This document shows positions 1-9,336 of a DNA stretch of 64,000 nt, in pieces. A program made the translations under genes and the position numbers. The notes under the pieces are model-generated. The model was not told the DNA's origin, ran no database searches, and saw only the letters and a program-made list of their open reading frames with translations. Every line of letters begins with the position of its first letter. Position 1 is the stretch's first letter. The stretch comes from Desulfocicer vacuolatum DSM 3385 (GTDB lineage Bacteria > Desulfobacterota > Desulfobacteria > Desulfobacterales > Desulfobacteraceae): positions 124,001-188,000 of the forward strand of contig NZ_FWXY01000007.1 in assembly GCF_900176365.1 (NCBI RefSeq). Reading direction: 5' to 3'.

Positions 1-245
1 AAAATATTCATATCAGTGTGGATATGGATGTCATGGACCCGGCCGAAGCACCGGGGGTGGGGACACCGGTTCCCGGTGGACTGACCTACCGGGAGGCCCA
101 TCTTTTCATGGAAATCATTGCCGACTCCCATAAACTTGCCTCCATGGACATTGTGGAGATCAACCCCATTCTGGATCAGGCCAACAGAACCGCCCGCCTG
201 GCGGTGGATCTCACAGTGTCGGCATTGGGGAAACGCATTTATTGA
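1..245 (+). CDS. Arginase/agmatinase (ureohydrolase) family, C-terminal fragment
   Basis: The frame is open from the window edge and ends at TGA 243-245, so only the C-terminal ~80 residues are seen. They carry the ureohydrolase end motif: [11 protein letters not shown] followed by [16 protein letters not shown]. In the family the Asp residues of the S-x-D-x-D segment bind the two catalytic manganese ions and the PGVGTP segment shapes the active site. The enzyme would hydrolyse arginine, agmatine or a related guanidino compound to urea and an amine; the substrate cannot be told from this part. Its stop overlaps the TTG start of the next gene (TTGA), which suggests translational coupling. Confidence 0.85.
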   Translation, partial: NIHISVDMDVMDPAEAPGVGTPVPGGLTYREAHLFMEIIADSHKLASMDIVEINPILDQANRTARLAVDLTVSALGKRIY

Positions 246-3200
246 GCCTTGCTGAGTACATTGAATCCCTGAAAAAATATAAAGTTCTGGGGCCGGATAT
301 TGTATATCATCGCACCCTTCCTGCCAGGGGAGCCTGCTATGCCCGGGAATCCGGTGTCACAAACCCTGTGAAAGCGGTGATCAAGCGTGCCGGTATTCCC
401 CGGCTTTACGCCCACCAGGAAAGGGCCGTGGCACTTATAAAAAAGGGCATTCACACGGTGGTGGCCACCCCCACGGCCAGCGGAAAAAGTCTTATTTATA
501 ATCTGCCCGTGCTGGAATCCCTCCTGGAAAATAAAGACAGCCGGGCCTTGTACCTTTTTCCCCTGAAAGCCCTGGCCCGGGATCAACTGGGTACCCTTCA
601 AAAGCTTTTTGATGACATTGCAATGGATGTTTTGGGAAAGGGGCCTTTCACGGCAGCGGTGTATGACGGGGATCTTTCTTCCCATGCCAGAACCCGCATT
701 CGCAATGCCCCGCCCCATGCCCTTTTGACCAATCCTGAAATGCTCCATCTTGCCATGCTGGCCCATCACCGGTTGTGGGAGCCTTTTTTTAAAAATCTTA
801 AATTTGTGGTGGTGGATGAAGTGCATACCTATCGGGGGGTGATGGGGTCCCACATGGCCTGGGTATTTCGACGGCTCAGGCGCATTTGTCGCCATTACGG
901 CAGTGATCCTGTTTTTGTCTTTTCTTCTGCCACCATTGATAATCCCCGGGAACTTGCCGCTGACCTCACCGGCCTCTGTGTTGAGCTCATCAATGAAAGC
1001 GGGGCCCCTTGCGGTGAAAAGGAAATCCTTCTAATGGGGGGCATGGCAGGGGCGGCCCAAACTGCCATCCAGCTCATGCATGCGGCCATCCATCGTAATT
1101 TAAGAACCATTGTCTATACCCAGTCCAGGAAAATAACCGAACTCATTGCCATGTGGGCCTCCCAGCGGGCCGGTGCCCTGGCATCCAGAATCAGTGCCTA
1201 TCGTGCCGGTTTTCTGCCCGGGGAACGGCGGGACATCGAGGATAAACTTGCCAGTGGTGAACTTCTGGCCGTGGTGTCCACCAGTGCCCTGGAACTTGGT
1301 ATTGACATTGGTAATCTGGATTTGTGTATTCTTGTGGGGTATCCCGGTACCATCATGTCCACCTGGCAGCGGGCCGGTCGGGTGGGGCGGGACGGCGGAG
1401 AGTCTGCCATGATTTTTGTGGCCCATGAAGATGCTCTGGATCATTATTTCATGAACAACCCCAAAGATCTTTTTGACATGCCCCCGGAAAAGGCGGTGAT
1501 AAATCCATTAAACCCGGTGATCATGGCCCGTCATCTGGAGTGTGCCGCGGCGGATCTTGCCCTGGTGGCAGGGGAGGACATTTTGCAGGAATCCGGGGTG
1601 GCTCCCGTTTTGGACAGGCTGGAAAGGGATGCCACCCTTTTAAAGAGCGCAGAGGGTTCCACCTGGTTTTCTGCCCGAAAAAGTCCCCACCGCAGGGTGA
1701 GTCTCAGGGGAACCGGCACCACGGTTCCCATTTTTCTGTCCGGCACCCGGACCCTTCTGGGGCATGTTGACAAGTTGCGTGCTTTTTACGAAACCCACGA
1801 AGGGGCCGTATATATCCACCATGGCAATACCCATGTGGTCAACCGATTTGATCCTGAAAAGTGTATTGTGGAAGTCACCCCACAGGTTGTGGGCTATTAC
1901 ACCCGGGCCCGGTCTGTGAAGTCCACTGAAATACTGGAAGAGACAAGTCACCGGGCCCTGGGCAATACCCGCATGGGATTTGGGACCCTCCGGGTCACCG
2001 ATCACGTCACAGGTTACGAGCGAAAGGCCGTGGGAACAGGGAAATCCCTGGGTATCATCCCCCTGGATTTCCCACCCAACACCTTTGAAACCCAGGGGGT
2101 ATGGATTGAAATCCCAGATGAGATCAAAGCGTTCATGGAGTCCAACCGATATCATTTCATGGGGGGAATCCATGCCATGGAACATGCGGCCATTGGCATT
2201 CTTCCCCTTTTGGTGATGACAGACCGCAATGACCTTGGGGGGATTTCCATTCCCTTTCATCCCCAGATCAGCAGGGGCGCTGTGTTCATTTACGACGGTA
2301 CCCCCGGGGGCATCGGGCTTTCCAGGCAGGCATTTCACCATGGAGATCTTTTGCTCAAAAGAACATTGGATGTCATTGCCTCCTGCAAATGTGACAATGG
2401 GTGCCCGGCCTGTGTGCACTCCCCCAAGTGCGGGTCGGGTAACCGGCCCATTGATAAAACCGCAGCCCTGAAGATCCTTGAGCAGATGCAAAAAGGAGCA
2501 TTAAAAGGAAAAAATCGGCTTTCCCCCCCCAACAAAACCCGGGGATCAGCCAGCGGGGTGATGGAGCGTGTGGGAAACTTTATTTCATCCGTGAGAAAAA
2601 GCCGTACCAATGAGTTGCATGGAGATTTTGAGCTCCAAAAAACAGTTGTGCGGCAATCAGATAAATTTACAGGGGAGGAGAGGGGACTCTTTGCAGAGGA
2701 AGAGAAAAAAATATTAAAAACCGAAGGGCATTTTCGATACGGGGTTCTTGATCTGGAGACCCGCAGATCTGCCAAAGAGGTGGGTGGCTGGCACCGGGCC
2801 CGGGATATGGGCGTCAGTTGCGTGGTGGTTTATGACTCTCACACAGACATTTTCAAAGAGTATCTCCAGGAGGATATCCCGGCCCTTGTTAAGGATCTTG
2901 CCGCCTATGACCTTGTGGTGGGGTTTAATATTATTCGATTTGATTATCAGGTGCTGTCCGGGTTATCCCATTTTGATTTTTCAACCCTCCCCACCCTGGA
3001 TCTTTTAAAGAAGGTTCATGAAAAATTGGGGTATCGACTTTCCCTGGATCGTCTGGCAAAAGAGACCCTGGGGGCCCAAAAAAGTGCGGATGGACTGCTG
3101 GCTCTGAAATGGTGGAAGGAAGGGAAAATTAGAAAAATAATTGATTACTGCATCCAGGATGTCCTTGTCACCCGTGATCTTTATCGATTTGGTCGGGACA

Positions 3201-3262
3201 ACGACCATCTGCTGTTTCGCAACAAAGCCGGTCATCAGGTGCGTTTACCGGTGAAGTGGTGA
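242..3262 (+). CDS. Fused DExH helicase (MrfA/YprA-like) and DnaQ-like exonuclease (MrfB/YprB-like)
   Basis: A 1006-residue protein. The N-terminal part is a superfamily 2 helicase: motif [10 protein letters not shown] (75-83), motif II DEVH (192-195), motif III SAT (229-231), motif [12 protein letters not shown] (about 375-384). A DUF1998-type zinc-binding region with a four-Cys cluster ([17 protein letters not shown]) lies near 714-730. A linker then joins an RNase H-fold 3'-5' exonuclease module at about 830-1000, with D-x-E (LDLETR), a GFNIIRFD block and a Yx3D motif (YCIQD). In Bacillus the two activities are separate proteins, MrfA and MrfB, which repair mitomycin C damage; here they are one chain. 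The role in DNA crosslink or adduct repair is inferred from that family. The TTG start overlaps the upstream stop and has GGGGAAA upstream. Confidence 0.85.
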   Translation: MSLAEYIESLKKYKVLGPDIVYHRTLPARGACYARESGVTNPVKAVIKRAGIPRLYAHQERAVALIKKGIHTVVATPTASGKSLIYNLPVLESLLENKDSRALYLFPLKALARDQLGTLQKLFDDIAMDVLGKGPFTAAVYDGDLSSHARTRIRNAPPHALLTNPEMLHLAMLAHHRLWEPFFKNLKFVVVDEVHTYRGVMGSHMAWVFRRLRRICRHYGSDPVFVFSSATIDNPRELAADLTGLCVELINESGAPCGEKEILLMGGMAGAAQTAIQLMHAAIHRNLRTIVYTQSRKITELIAMWASQRAGALASRISAYRAGFLPGERRDIEDKLASGELLAVVSTSALELGIDIGNLDLCILVGYPGTIMSTWQRAGRVGRDGGESAMIFVAHEDALDHYFMNNPKDLFDMPPEKAVINPLNPVIMARHLECAAADLALVAGEDILQESGVAPVLDRLERDATLLKSAEGSTWFSARKSPHRRVSLRGTGTTVPIFLSGTRTLLGHVDKLRAFYETHEGAVYIHHGNTHVVNRFDPEKCIVEVTPQVVGYYTRARSVKSTEILEETSHRALGNTRMGFGTLRVTDHVTGYERKAVGTGKSLGIIPLDFPPNTFETQGVWIEIPDEIKAFMESNRYHFMGGIHAMEHAAIGILPLLVMTDRNDLGGISIPFHPQISRGAVFIYDGTPGGIGLSRQAFHHGDLLLKRTLDVIASCKCDNGCPACVHSPKCGSGNRPIDKTAALKILEQMQKGALKGKNRLSPPNKTRGSASGVMERVGNFISSVRKSRTNELHGDFELQKTVVRQSDKFTGEERGLFAEEEKKILKTEGHFRYGVLDLETRRSAKEVGGWHRARDMGVSCVVVYDSHTDIFKEYLQEDIPALVKDLAAYDLVVGFNIIRFDYQVLSGLSHFDFSTLPTLDLLKKVHEKLGYRLSLDRLAKETLGAQKSADGLLALKWWKEGKIRKIIDYCIQDVLVTRDLYRFGRDNDHLLFRNKAGHQVRLPVKW

Positions 3263-3270
3263 TATGTTGA

Positions 3271-4839
3271 TCATTTAACCCTGGCCATTATCTTTTTTGT
3301 GAACAATTGAATTTCCTCAATTTTCAGCAGCACCCCACTGCCCACAAACAGACCCGTAAAAACAGCAGTGGTTGCCATGCACATGGCCAGGGCTCCGGGG
3401 ACGGTGGCAACATTGAAGATATGGGTCAGGGGCCGGGACAAATTAAGGAGCAGCCACCCGATAGCCATGCTTATCAGCCCAATTTTAATGAAAAACAGGT
3501 AAACACTGCCCCCTTCACGGTTATTACTTTTCCGGTTCCACAGGGCAAATAAAAGCCCTGTCTGGAAAATGGCACCCAGGGTCAGGGCCAGGGCAATACC
3601 CCGGGCACCCATAACATGCATGAGGCCGTAAAAAATCGGCAGGCTGATCACAACTGCGGCAGACCCCACAATGGCAGGGAACCAGGTGTTCTGCATGGCA
3701 TAATAACCCCGGACCACAACCGTCTGGGCTGCAAAGGCAACGGTGCCTGCCATGAGAAAGGGAAGTACCCGGGAGGTCAGTTCGGTGGCTGTGGCATCAA
3801 ATTGCCCTCTCTGGAAAAGAAGAAATACAATTTCCTGTCGAAGCACCATGACCAGCACGGACACGGGAATCACCAGAATCAAAAATTTCAAGGTGGTGTT
3901 TAAAAGTTGATTGAGTTCGTCCATATTTCCTTGTGCTGCCAGTTTTGCCATAAAAGGGTAGGAGGCCACCCCCACGGCCTGGCCAAACAGTCCCACCAGG
4001 ATGAACATCACTCGCAACGCGTAATTAAGGGCTGCAATGCTGCCTTCTTCCAGAAATGAGCCAAAATATTTCAGCAGGATTTCCGTGGAAAAGGTCATGG
4101 TCAACCCCACCATCAACGGAAGGGTTAAAAGGAGATATTTAATAAAATCAGGGTGGGTAAGGCTGATAAAGGCAGAAAGTTTCATGCCGCATTTTTTTGC
4201 TCCGATATATTGCAGTAAAAAATTACCCGCAAAGGCACCCAAAAGGACCCCCCAGGCAAACCCTTCCATGCCAAGGGTGGGACCCAGTAAAAGCCCGCCA
4301 AGAATAATACCAAGATTATAGATAAGGGGGGCCAGGGCCGGTATCATGAACTGTTCCCGGGTAAACTGCACTGCCATGAAAAGTCCTCCGGAAAAAAAGC
4401 ACAGCTGGGCCGGCATGATGATGCGTGTCATGCGCACGGCCTTGGCAAACAGCACAGGATCAGTGAGCCCCGGGGCAAGCAGTGATACCAGCTGGGGGGC
4501 AAAACAAAAGGCCATGATCAGAAATAATAATAAAAGCGCCCCAAAGGTATTGAGAATGATGGAGAGGATTTCCCAGCCGCCTTTTTCATCCTTTTGGGCC
4601 AGATAACCGGAAAAAATAGGGATAAAGGTCACAGATAAAAAACCGCTGGCCACCACATGATTGAGTATTTCAGGAATAATAAAGGCCACCTGGTAAGCAT
4701 CCACACCCCCACCGGCACCGCCTGCATAGGCAATGGTCATCTCCCGGAACAGTCCGATGATACGGCTTGCAAATACAGAAGCCATCATTATGAAAGACGC
4801 CACCCCGATTTTTTTAAGGGTGTTTTTGCTGGATGTCAT
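3271..4839 (-). CDS. MurJ/MviN-family lipid II flippase paralogue
   Basis: A 522-residue polytopic inner-membrane protein of the MurJ (MviN) branch of the MOP flippase superfamily. Visible are the N-terminal ASRIIGLFRE segment, typical of the SRxxGxxR signature, many hydrophobic helices throughout, and the normal family length. MurJ moves lipid II across the inner membrane for peptidoglycan synthesis. A second and more canonical MurJ lies at 36161-37750, so this copy may serve another polyprenyl-linked substrate such as a surface polysaccharide; no polysaccharide genes flank it here. It converges on the helicase gene with only 8 bases between the two stops and no visible terminator. Confidence 0.85.
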   Translation of the reverse strand: MTSSKNTLKKIGVASFIMMASVFASRIIGLFREMTIAYAGGAGGGVDAYQVAFIIPEILNHVVASGFLSVTFIPIFSGYLAQKDEKGGWEILSIILNTFGALLLLFLIMAFCFAPQLVSLLAPGLTDPVLFAKAVRMTRIIMPAQLCFFSGGLFMAVQFTREQFMIPALAPLIYNLGIILGGLLLGPTLGMEGFAWGVLLGAFAGNFLLQYIGAKKCGMKLSAFISLTHPDFIKYLLLTLPLMVGLTMTFSTEILLKYFGSFLEEGSIAALNYALRVMFILVGLFGQAVGVASYPFMAKLAAQGNMDELNQLLNTTLKFLILVIPVSVLVMVLRQEIVFLLFQRGQFDATATELTSRVLPFLMAGTVAFAAQTVVVRGYYAMQNTWFPAIVGSAAVVISLPIFYGLMHVMGARGIALALTLGAIFQTGLLFALWNRKSNNREGGSVYLFFIKIGLISMAIGWLLLNLSRPLTHIFNVATVPGALAMCMATTAVFTGLFVGSGVLLKIEEIQLFTKKIMARVK

Positions 4840-4887
4840 TGGTTGTCCTTGATATTTAAATTTTTATGTTGTGGGAGGTGTAGCATA

Positions 4888-5016
4888 ATGGAAAATGAAA
4901 TAAAAGAAAAACAACCCGGGATTCAGTTGCCAGTATCATTCATCCATAACACAAAGGATAAGGATGTGTGGCTTTTTTTTGATTCAATGGCTTTGATGAA
5001 CCGGGGATGTGCCTGA
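4888..5016 (+). CDS. Small ORF of 42 residues, unknown function
   Basis: The ATG at 4888 follows a clean GGGAGG Shine-Dalgarno (4873-4878) by nine bases and opens a 42-codon frame ending at TGA 5016. The product is soluble-looking, with a charged N-terminus (MENEIKEKQPG) and a short C-terminal stretch containing WLFFDSMALM. I recognise no family. It is divergent from the flippase gene and is followed by the A/B repeats. The ribosome site is the main support; chance occurrence is possible. Confidence 0.4.
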   Translation: MENEIKEKQPGIQLPVSFIHNTKDKDVWLFFDSMALMNRGCA

Positions 5017-5060
5017 AAAAGGTTTGACTCCTGTTTTTTGCCGACCTAATATATGGAATA

Positions 5061-5147
5061 ATTGCCATGGGTAGACCGTATTCTGAATTCAGTCAGCCCA
5101 TAACAAAGCTTGAAATACGCCCCAGATCAGCGAGGCATTTGATATAA
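5061..5147 (-). repeat. Family A double-hairpin intergenic repeat, copy 1 (reverse)
   Basis: Matches the reverse complement of the family A consensus: TATATGAAATACTCCGC... then a hairpin around GGGCAGACC/GGTCTGCCC, ending GTGGCAGTTATAT. This copy is diverged at both ends and runs directly into a family B copy in the same orientation. Confidence 0.8.
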
Positions 5148-5325
5148 CGGGCATCTCCTGTGGGACACAACAAATATAGGGTCGTAGACGCGGAGCCAAA
5201 TGTTATTGTACCGCCGCCCCCCCCCCGATGGGCAATGGTCCCGGACCGGAACTGTAGACAGCTCAATTGTCCGGTTCCTATTACCCATCGGGGGGGCGGC
5301 TCTGTTGAGGTTGCCCTGGAGGCTG
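5147..5325 (-). repeat. Family B long-hairpin repeat, copy 1 (reverse)
   Basis: Shares long near-identical blocks with 23129-23280 and 26945-27100, in reverse. Examples are the stretch around GGGTCGTAGACGCGGAGCC and the core GGAACTGTAGACAGCTCAAT. CCGCCCCCCCCCCGATGGGCAAT pairs with ATTACCCATCGGGGGGGCGG to form a stem of about 20 bp. A tail resembling GCCTCCAGGGCAA ends near 5325. Confidence 0.8.
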
Positions 5326-5361
5326 TCGTTTCATCTAAAAAAACAAAATATTGGAGGAACA

Positions 5362-5646
5362 ATGGATATAAATAAATTTACGTTTCTGGGAATTGTCTCC
5401 TGGATCGGCGGGCTTGGGATTTTGTTATTTCAAGGGATCGCCCAGGCCATGGATAAAGATAATCAATGGACAACCCTTTTTCTGGGAGGGTTGACAGGGG
5501 ATTTTCTGGGAGGCCTGCCTGAAAAAATTCCAGTGGAGATCCTCCAGACCGGTTTAAATTTTATCATGTATGAGATGCCCTTTTACCAGGTACTGCTGGG
5601 GGTGGGGGGGATTTTTGTTTTGCTTGGGATGTTTATCAATGATTAA
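5362..5646 (+). CDS. Small membrane protein, unknown function
   Basis: A 94-residue protein starting at ATG 5362, with GGAGG at 5353-5357. There are two hydrophobic segments, about residues 7-27 (FLGIVSWIGGLGILLFQGIA) and 73-91 (FYQVLLGVGGIFVLLGMF). They flank a Gly-rich middle, so two membrane passes are likely. I recognise no family. It sits 46 bases upstream of the M48 lipoprotein gene on the same strand and may share its transcript. Confidence 0.65.
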   Translation: MDINKFTFLGIVSWIGGLGILLFQGIAQAMDKDNQWTTLFLGGLTGDFLGGLPEKIPVEILQTGLNFIMYEMPFYQVLLGVGGIFVLLGMFIND

Positions 5647-5692
5647 TTTATCCGCCCATAACATTTTTTGAAAAATCACAGGAGGAAAAAGC

Positions 5693-7015
5693 ATGGAAAA
5701 CAACAGCGGTGTCATGACCCGTCGACAATTCCTGCAATTGTCCACCATTGCGGGTGCCGCCATGGTCACCGGATGTGCAGTGAACCCGGTGACCGGAGAA
5801 AATCAATTGATGATGGTGTCCCGGGAGACAGAGATCTCCATGGATAAACAGCAGTCACCCTATCAATTTTCATCAGATTACGGCGTCTTGCAAAACAGAT
5901 CCATCAACGCCTATATTGCCGGTGTGGGAAATAAACTTGCATCAAAAACCCATCGGCTGGATATGCCCTATTCCTTCCGGTGCGTCAATGCCACCTATGT
6001 CAATGCCTATGCCTTTCCCGGGGGCAGTATCGCTGTGACCCGGGGAATTTTACTGAAACTTTCCAACGAGGCCGAGCTTGCGGCCTTACTGGGCCATGAA
6101 CTGGGCCATGTCAATGCCAGGCACAGTGCAGAACAGATGTCCAAGGCCAGTCTTTCCTCTTTACTCATCGGCGGTGTGTCTGCGGTGATCGGTGCAAAAA
6201 ATTCCCAGCTGGGGGAGTTGACCCAGAAGATCGGCATGGTGGGGCAGGGGGCATTGCTTGCCCGCTACAGCCGGGACAATGAAAGGGAGGCAGATGCCCT
6301 GGGAAATGAATATATGGTGGTCAGCGGCTATTCCACAAATGGCTTTGTGGGGTTGATGGCATTGCTCAATCGCATGAATGAAGGACACAATGATGCCTCC
6401 CAGATATTATTTTCCACCCATCCCATGAGTTCGGAACGATACGAAACCGCCATTGCCATGGCTGGGGGGAAATATGCATCCACCCGGACCTCCCCCTTGT
6501 ACCGGGAGCGCTACATGGATACCATTGCGCCGTTGCGTGCCCAGGAAAAACTGGTAACGGCCCTGCAAGAGGGCGATGCTTTTATGGGGCAGAAAAAATA
6601 CGACCATGCCAGGGCAAGTTATCAACGGGCCGTGAAAATAGACAGTCGTGATTACACCGCCCGGGTGATGCTGGGCCGGTGTCTTTTGGTCCAGAAAAAT
6701 TACAGAGATGCTTACACCCATGCCCGCCGTGGCCATGAGATCTATCCCACCGAGGGGCAAGCATGCCAGGTGGCGGGATTTGCAGCCCTTCAGCTTAAAA
6801 AATATAATAATGCCCTTAAATATTTTAATACCTATGACAGGTTGCTGCCCGGTAATCCCACCGTTCTTTTTTTCAAAGGTTATTCCCTGGACGGGATGAG
6901 TCAAGTTGAACCGGCTGCCCGGCAGTATGCAGCTTATCTTGGCAAGGTCCGGCAGGGGGAGTATGCGGCCCATGCTTACAAGCGCCTTAAAAGCTGGGGA
7001 TATATTAAAAATTGA
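5693..7015 (+). CDS. M48-family zinc metalloprotease with TPR domain, lipoprotein (BepA/YfgC-like)
   Basis: A 440-residue exported protease. The N-terminus has a twin-arginine-like TRRQFLQLS (Arg10-Arg11), a hydrophobic stretch and a lipobox VTGC with Cys28, so a Tat-exported lipoprotein is likely. The zinc motif HELGH is at 135-139, and the downstream Glu ligand lies in EREAD (197-201). The C-terminal third has tetratricopeptide-like helices (EGDAFMGQKKYDHARASYQRA onward). BepA-type proteases act in the periplasm on outer-membrane proteins, including LptD assembly intermediates; the same role here is inferred. AGGAGG at 5680-5687 supports the start. Its stop overlaps the next gene's TTG start. 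Confidence 0.88.
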   Translation: MENNSGVMTRRQFLQLSTIAGAAMVTGCAVNPVTGENQLMMVSRETEISMDKQQSPYQFSSDYGVLQNRSINAYIAGVGNKLASKTHRLDMPYSFRCVNATYVNAYAFPGGSIAVTRGILLKLSNEAELAALLGHELGHVNARHSAEQMSKASLSSLLIGGVSAVIGAKNSQLGELTQKIGMVGQGALLARYSRDNEREADALGNEYMVVSGYSTNGFVGLMALLNRMNEGHNDASQILFSTHPMSSERYETAIAMAGGKYASTRTSPLYRERYMDTIAPLRAQEKLVTALQEGDAFMGQKKYDHARASYQRAVKIDSRDYTARVMLGRCLLVQKNYRDAYTHARRGHEIYPTEGQACQVAGFAALQLKKYNNALKYFNTYDRLLPGNPTVLFFKGYSLDGMSQVEPAARQYAAYLGKVRQGEYAAHAYKRLKSWGYIKN

Positions 7016-7470
7016 TCAACTGGATGGCAAGGGTTGAAAAGATGGTTACCTCCTGCAAGGTAATGACCCTTGCCGTTGCTTTAAAACAAGGGGCATGGTC
7101 TTCCCCGGTTTATTATCTATACCGGCATAAGGCCTTTTATTTTTTTTCAAGCCCAGATTCCCGGCACATAAGGATAAGTCGGCAAATGCCCGGCAGGGTA
7201 GGGGCCTCTATCTTTGAGGATGACCCCTCTTTTGATGACATTAAGGGGGTTCAAATGCAGGGAATCATTGAGCCGGTAAAAAAAAACAAACAAGGGCTTG
7301 GTGCAGCCGGAGCCTATCTCAAAAGGTTTGCCATATCCCACGACAAGGTGGATGCCATGACTTTTATTAAAGTGCAGTACCGGGCATCTTTTTATCGATT
7401 TGTTCCCCATACCCTTGTCTATATGGACAATGGGGTGTCCATGGGATTTAAAAAAGAACTGGAGATTTAA
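7012..7470 (+). CDS. Pyridoxamine 5'-phosphate oxidase-like FMN-binding split-barrel protein (YhbP/UPF0306-like)
   Basis: A 152-residue protein resembling the small flavin split-barrel family: an N-terminal helix, TLAVALKQGAWSSPVYYLYR, then FYFFSSPDSRHIRISRQMPG, a pattern typical of YhbP-type proteins. Members bind FMN or related cofactors; substrates are mostly unknown. The TTG at 7012 overlaps the stop of the M48 gene and has GGGGAT eight bases upstream. ATG 7024 or 7042 are alternatives. The UbiD gene begins at the very next base after its stop, so the two are probably cotranscribed. Confidence 0.7.
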   Translation: MINWMARVEKMVTSCKVMTLAVALKQGAWSSPVYYLYRHKAFYFFSSPDSRHIRISRQMPGRVGASIFEDDPSFDDIKGVQMQGIIEPVKKNKQGLGAAGAYLKRFAISHDKVDAMTFIKVQYRASFYRFVPHTLVYMDNGVSMGFKKELEI

Positions 7471-9303
7471 ATGGGATTTAAAAGCCTTGGGGCGTGTGTT
7501 GAATTTTTGGAAAAAAATGGGGATCTGGTGCGTATCAACACCCCCCTTGATCCAAAGCTTGAGATGGCAGCAGTGCATAACCGGGTGTTTGAAGCAAAAG
7601 GGCCTGCCATTTTGTTTGAAAGGGTCAAGGGAAGTAAATTTCCTGCGGTCTCCAATTTGTTTGGTACCCACAGGCGGGCCTTGTCCATACTGGAACCGGA
7701 ACTGGAGCGGGTCAGCTGTCTGGTGGGGCTTAAATTTGATCCGTTGCAAGCACTTTACGCTCCTGCATCGGGATTCAAGGCCCTGTCTGCCCTTTGCCAT
7801 TCGCTTCCGTGGCAGCAAAAAAAAGGTCCGGTTCTGGCGGGGCAATGCACCCTTTCAGATTTGCCTGCCATCCGTTGCTGGCCCGGGGACGGCGGAGGAT
7901 TTATCCTTTTGCCCCAGGTGTTTTCCATGGACCCGGATAAACCCGGGATTTTAAATTCCAACCTTGGCATGTACCGGATACAGCTGGATGGCAATGATTA
8001 TGTGAAGGACAGGGAGGTGGGGCTGCATTATCAAATCCACCGGGGCATTGGGAATCATCATACCCGGGCCCTGAAACGGAGAGAATCACTTCCGGTGTCC
8101 ATTTTTGTGGGGGGGCCTCCGGCCCACACCCTGGCGGCGGTGATGCCCCTTCCCGAAGGTTTGCCCGAGGTGGCCTTTGCAGGGGCCCTGGCCGGTAGAC
8201 GCTTTCGGTATGGCAAAAGAGGGAGGCATATTGTTTCCATGGATGCCGATTTTTGCATCACTGGCAGAGTGACACCGGGTAGAACAAAAAAAGAGGGCCC
8301 CTTTGGGGATCATTTGGGGTATTATTCCCTTGCCCACGATTTTCCTGTGCTGGAAGTCACAGGGGTTTTTCACCGTAAAGGGGCCATATGGCCCTTCACC
8401 GTTGTGGGACGTCCCCCCCGGGAAGATTCCGTTTTTGGAAAAATCATCCATGACATCACCGCAGATGCTGTTCCCAGTACCATACCCGGTGTGACAGCCA
8501 TCCATGCGGTGGATGCTGCCGGGGTGCATCCTTTGCTTCTGGCCAAGGCCATGGAGCGGTATGTGCCTTATGAAACCCGTCAACCACGGGAACTGTTGAC
8601 CCATGCCGGTGCCATACTGGGGTTTGGACAGCTCTCCCTTGCCAAATATCTTATTATCTGTGCCCATAATGATCGCCCGGACCTTGATATTAACGATACC
8701 ATGGAATTTTTCATGCATGTTCTGGAGCGCATTGATTTTAAAAGAGATCTTCATTTCCACACCACCACCACCATGGATACTCTGGATTACTCCTCACCGG
8801 AATTGAACAGCGGCTCCAAGGTGGTCTGGGCCGCAGCCGGTACAAAAAAGCGGGAATTGTTGCGCTATTGTCCGGGTGAGTTGAAGCTGCCCCGGGTATT
8901 TTCCATGGTAAAACTGGTGGCCCCGGGCATGATGGTGATCCAGGGCCCGGCATTCAAAGATTACAAAAAGGCAGAAAAAGAGATCAATGATCTTGCCGGA
9001 ATTTTGAACCGTCAGGAGGTGTTTTCAAGATTGCCTCTGGTGGTGGTGGTGGATGATGCCGTTAAAACTGCTGAAGATTTTGACACCTTTTTGTGGGTTG
9101 CCTTTTCACGTTCCAACCCCTCCCATGACATTTACGGGGGGGGAAGTTTCACAGCATTTAAACATTGGGGATGTGAAGGGCCTTTGATCATTGATGCCAG
9201 GATAAAGCCCTTTCATGCACCGGCACTGGAGCCGGACAGTGAGGTTGAAAAAAAAGTGGATGATCTGGGAAAAAAAGGCGGTCCCCTGTATGGCATTATT
9301 TAA
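7471..9303 (+). CDS. UbiD-family decarboxylase, long (~610 residue) type
   Basis: A 610-residue UbiD-type (de)carboxylase. UbiD enzymes use prenylated FMN made by UbiX to decarboxylate aromatic or alpha,beta-unsaturated acids. Visible family features are LGMYRIQLDGND, GIGNHHTR, and EGPFGDHLGYYS, which contains the conserved acidic active-site stretch, followed by FPVLEVTGVFHRKGAIWP. It is longer than Escherichia coli UbiD (~497) and resembles the SCO4490-like group linked to menaquinone formation by the futalosine route; that pathway is inferred only. GGAGA seven bases before the ATG supports the start. No ubiX is seen in the window. Confidence 0.85.
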   Translation: MGFKSLGACVEFLEKNGDLVRINTPLDPKLEMAAVHNRVFEAKGPAILFERVKGSKFPAVSNLFGTHRRALSILEPELERVSCLVGLKFDPLQALYAPASGFKALSALCHSLPWQQKKGPVLAGQCTLSDLPAIRCWPGDGGGFILLPQVFSMDPDKPGILNSNLGMYRIQLDGNDYVKDREVGLHYQIHRGIGNHHTRALKRRESLPVSIFVGGPPAHTLAAVMPLPEGLPEVAFAGALAGRRFRYGKRGRHIVSMDADFCITGRVTPGRTKKEGPFGDHLGYYSLAHDFPVLEVTGVFHRKGAIWPFTVVGRPPREDSVFGKIIHDITADAVPSTIPGVTAIHAVDAAGVHPLLLAKAMERYVPYETRQPRELLTHAGAILGFGQLSLAKYLIICAHNDRPDLDINDTMEFFMHVLERIDFKRDLHFHTTTTMDTLDYSSPELNSGSKVVWAAAGTKKRELLRYCPGELKLPRVFSMVKLVAPGMMVIQGPAFKDYKKAEKEINDLAGILNRQEVFSRLPLVVVVDDAVKTAEDFDTFLWVAFSRSNPSHDIYGGGSFTAFKHWGCEGPLIIDARIKPFHAPALEPDSEVEKKVDDLGKKGGPLYGII

Positions 9304-9336
9304 GAACGTTTTGGGCATGCATTGCATTGATTTGTT

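Noticed and set aside
239-895. Long open frame on the minus strand under the helicase gene
   Set aside because: It is a shadow frame of the clear helicase gene and has no family features or ribosome site.
1640-2491. 283-codon minus-strand frame under the helicase
   Set aside because: Shadow of the coding strand; no recognisable motif.
9305-9325. Sigma-54-like GG/GC promoter near the UbiD stop
   Set aside because: The GG to GC spacing is nine rather than ten bases, and it lies between convergent gene ends.
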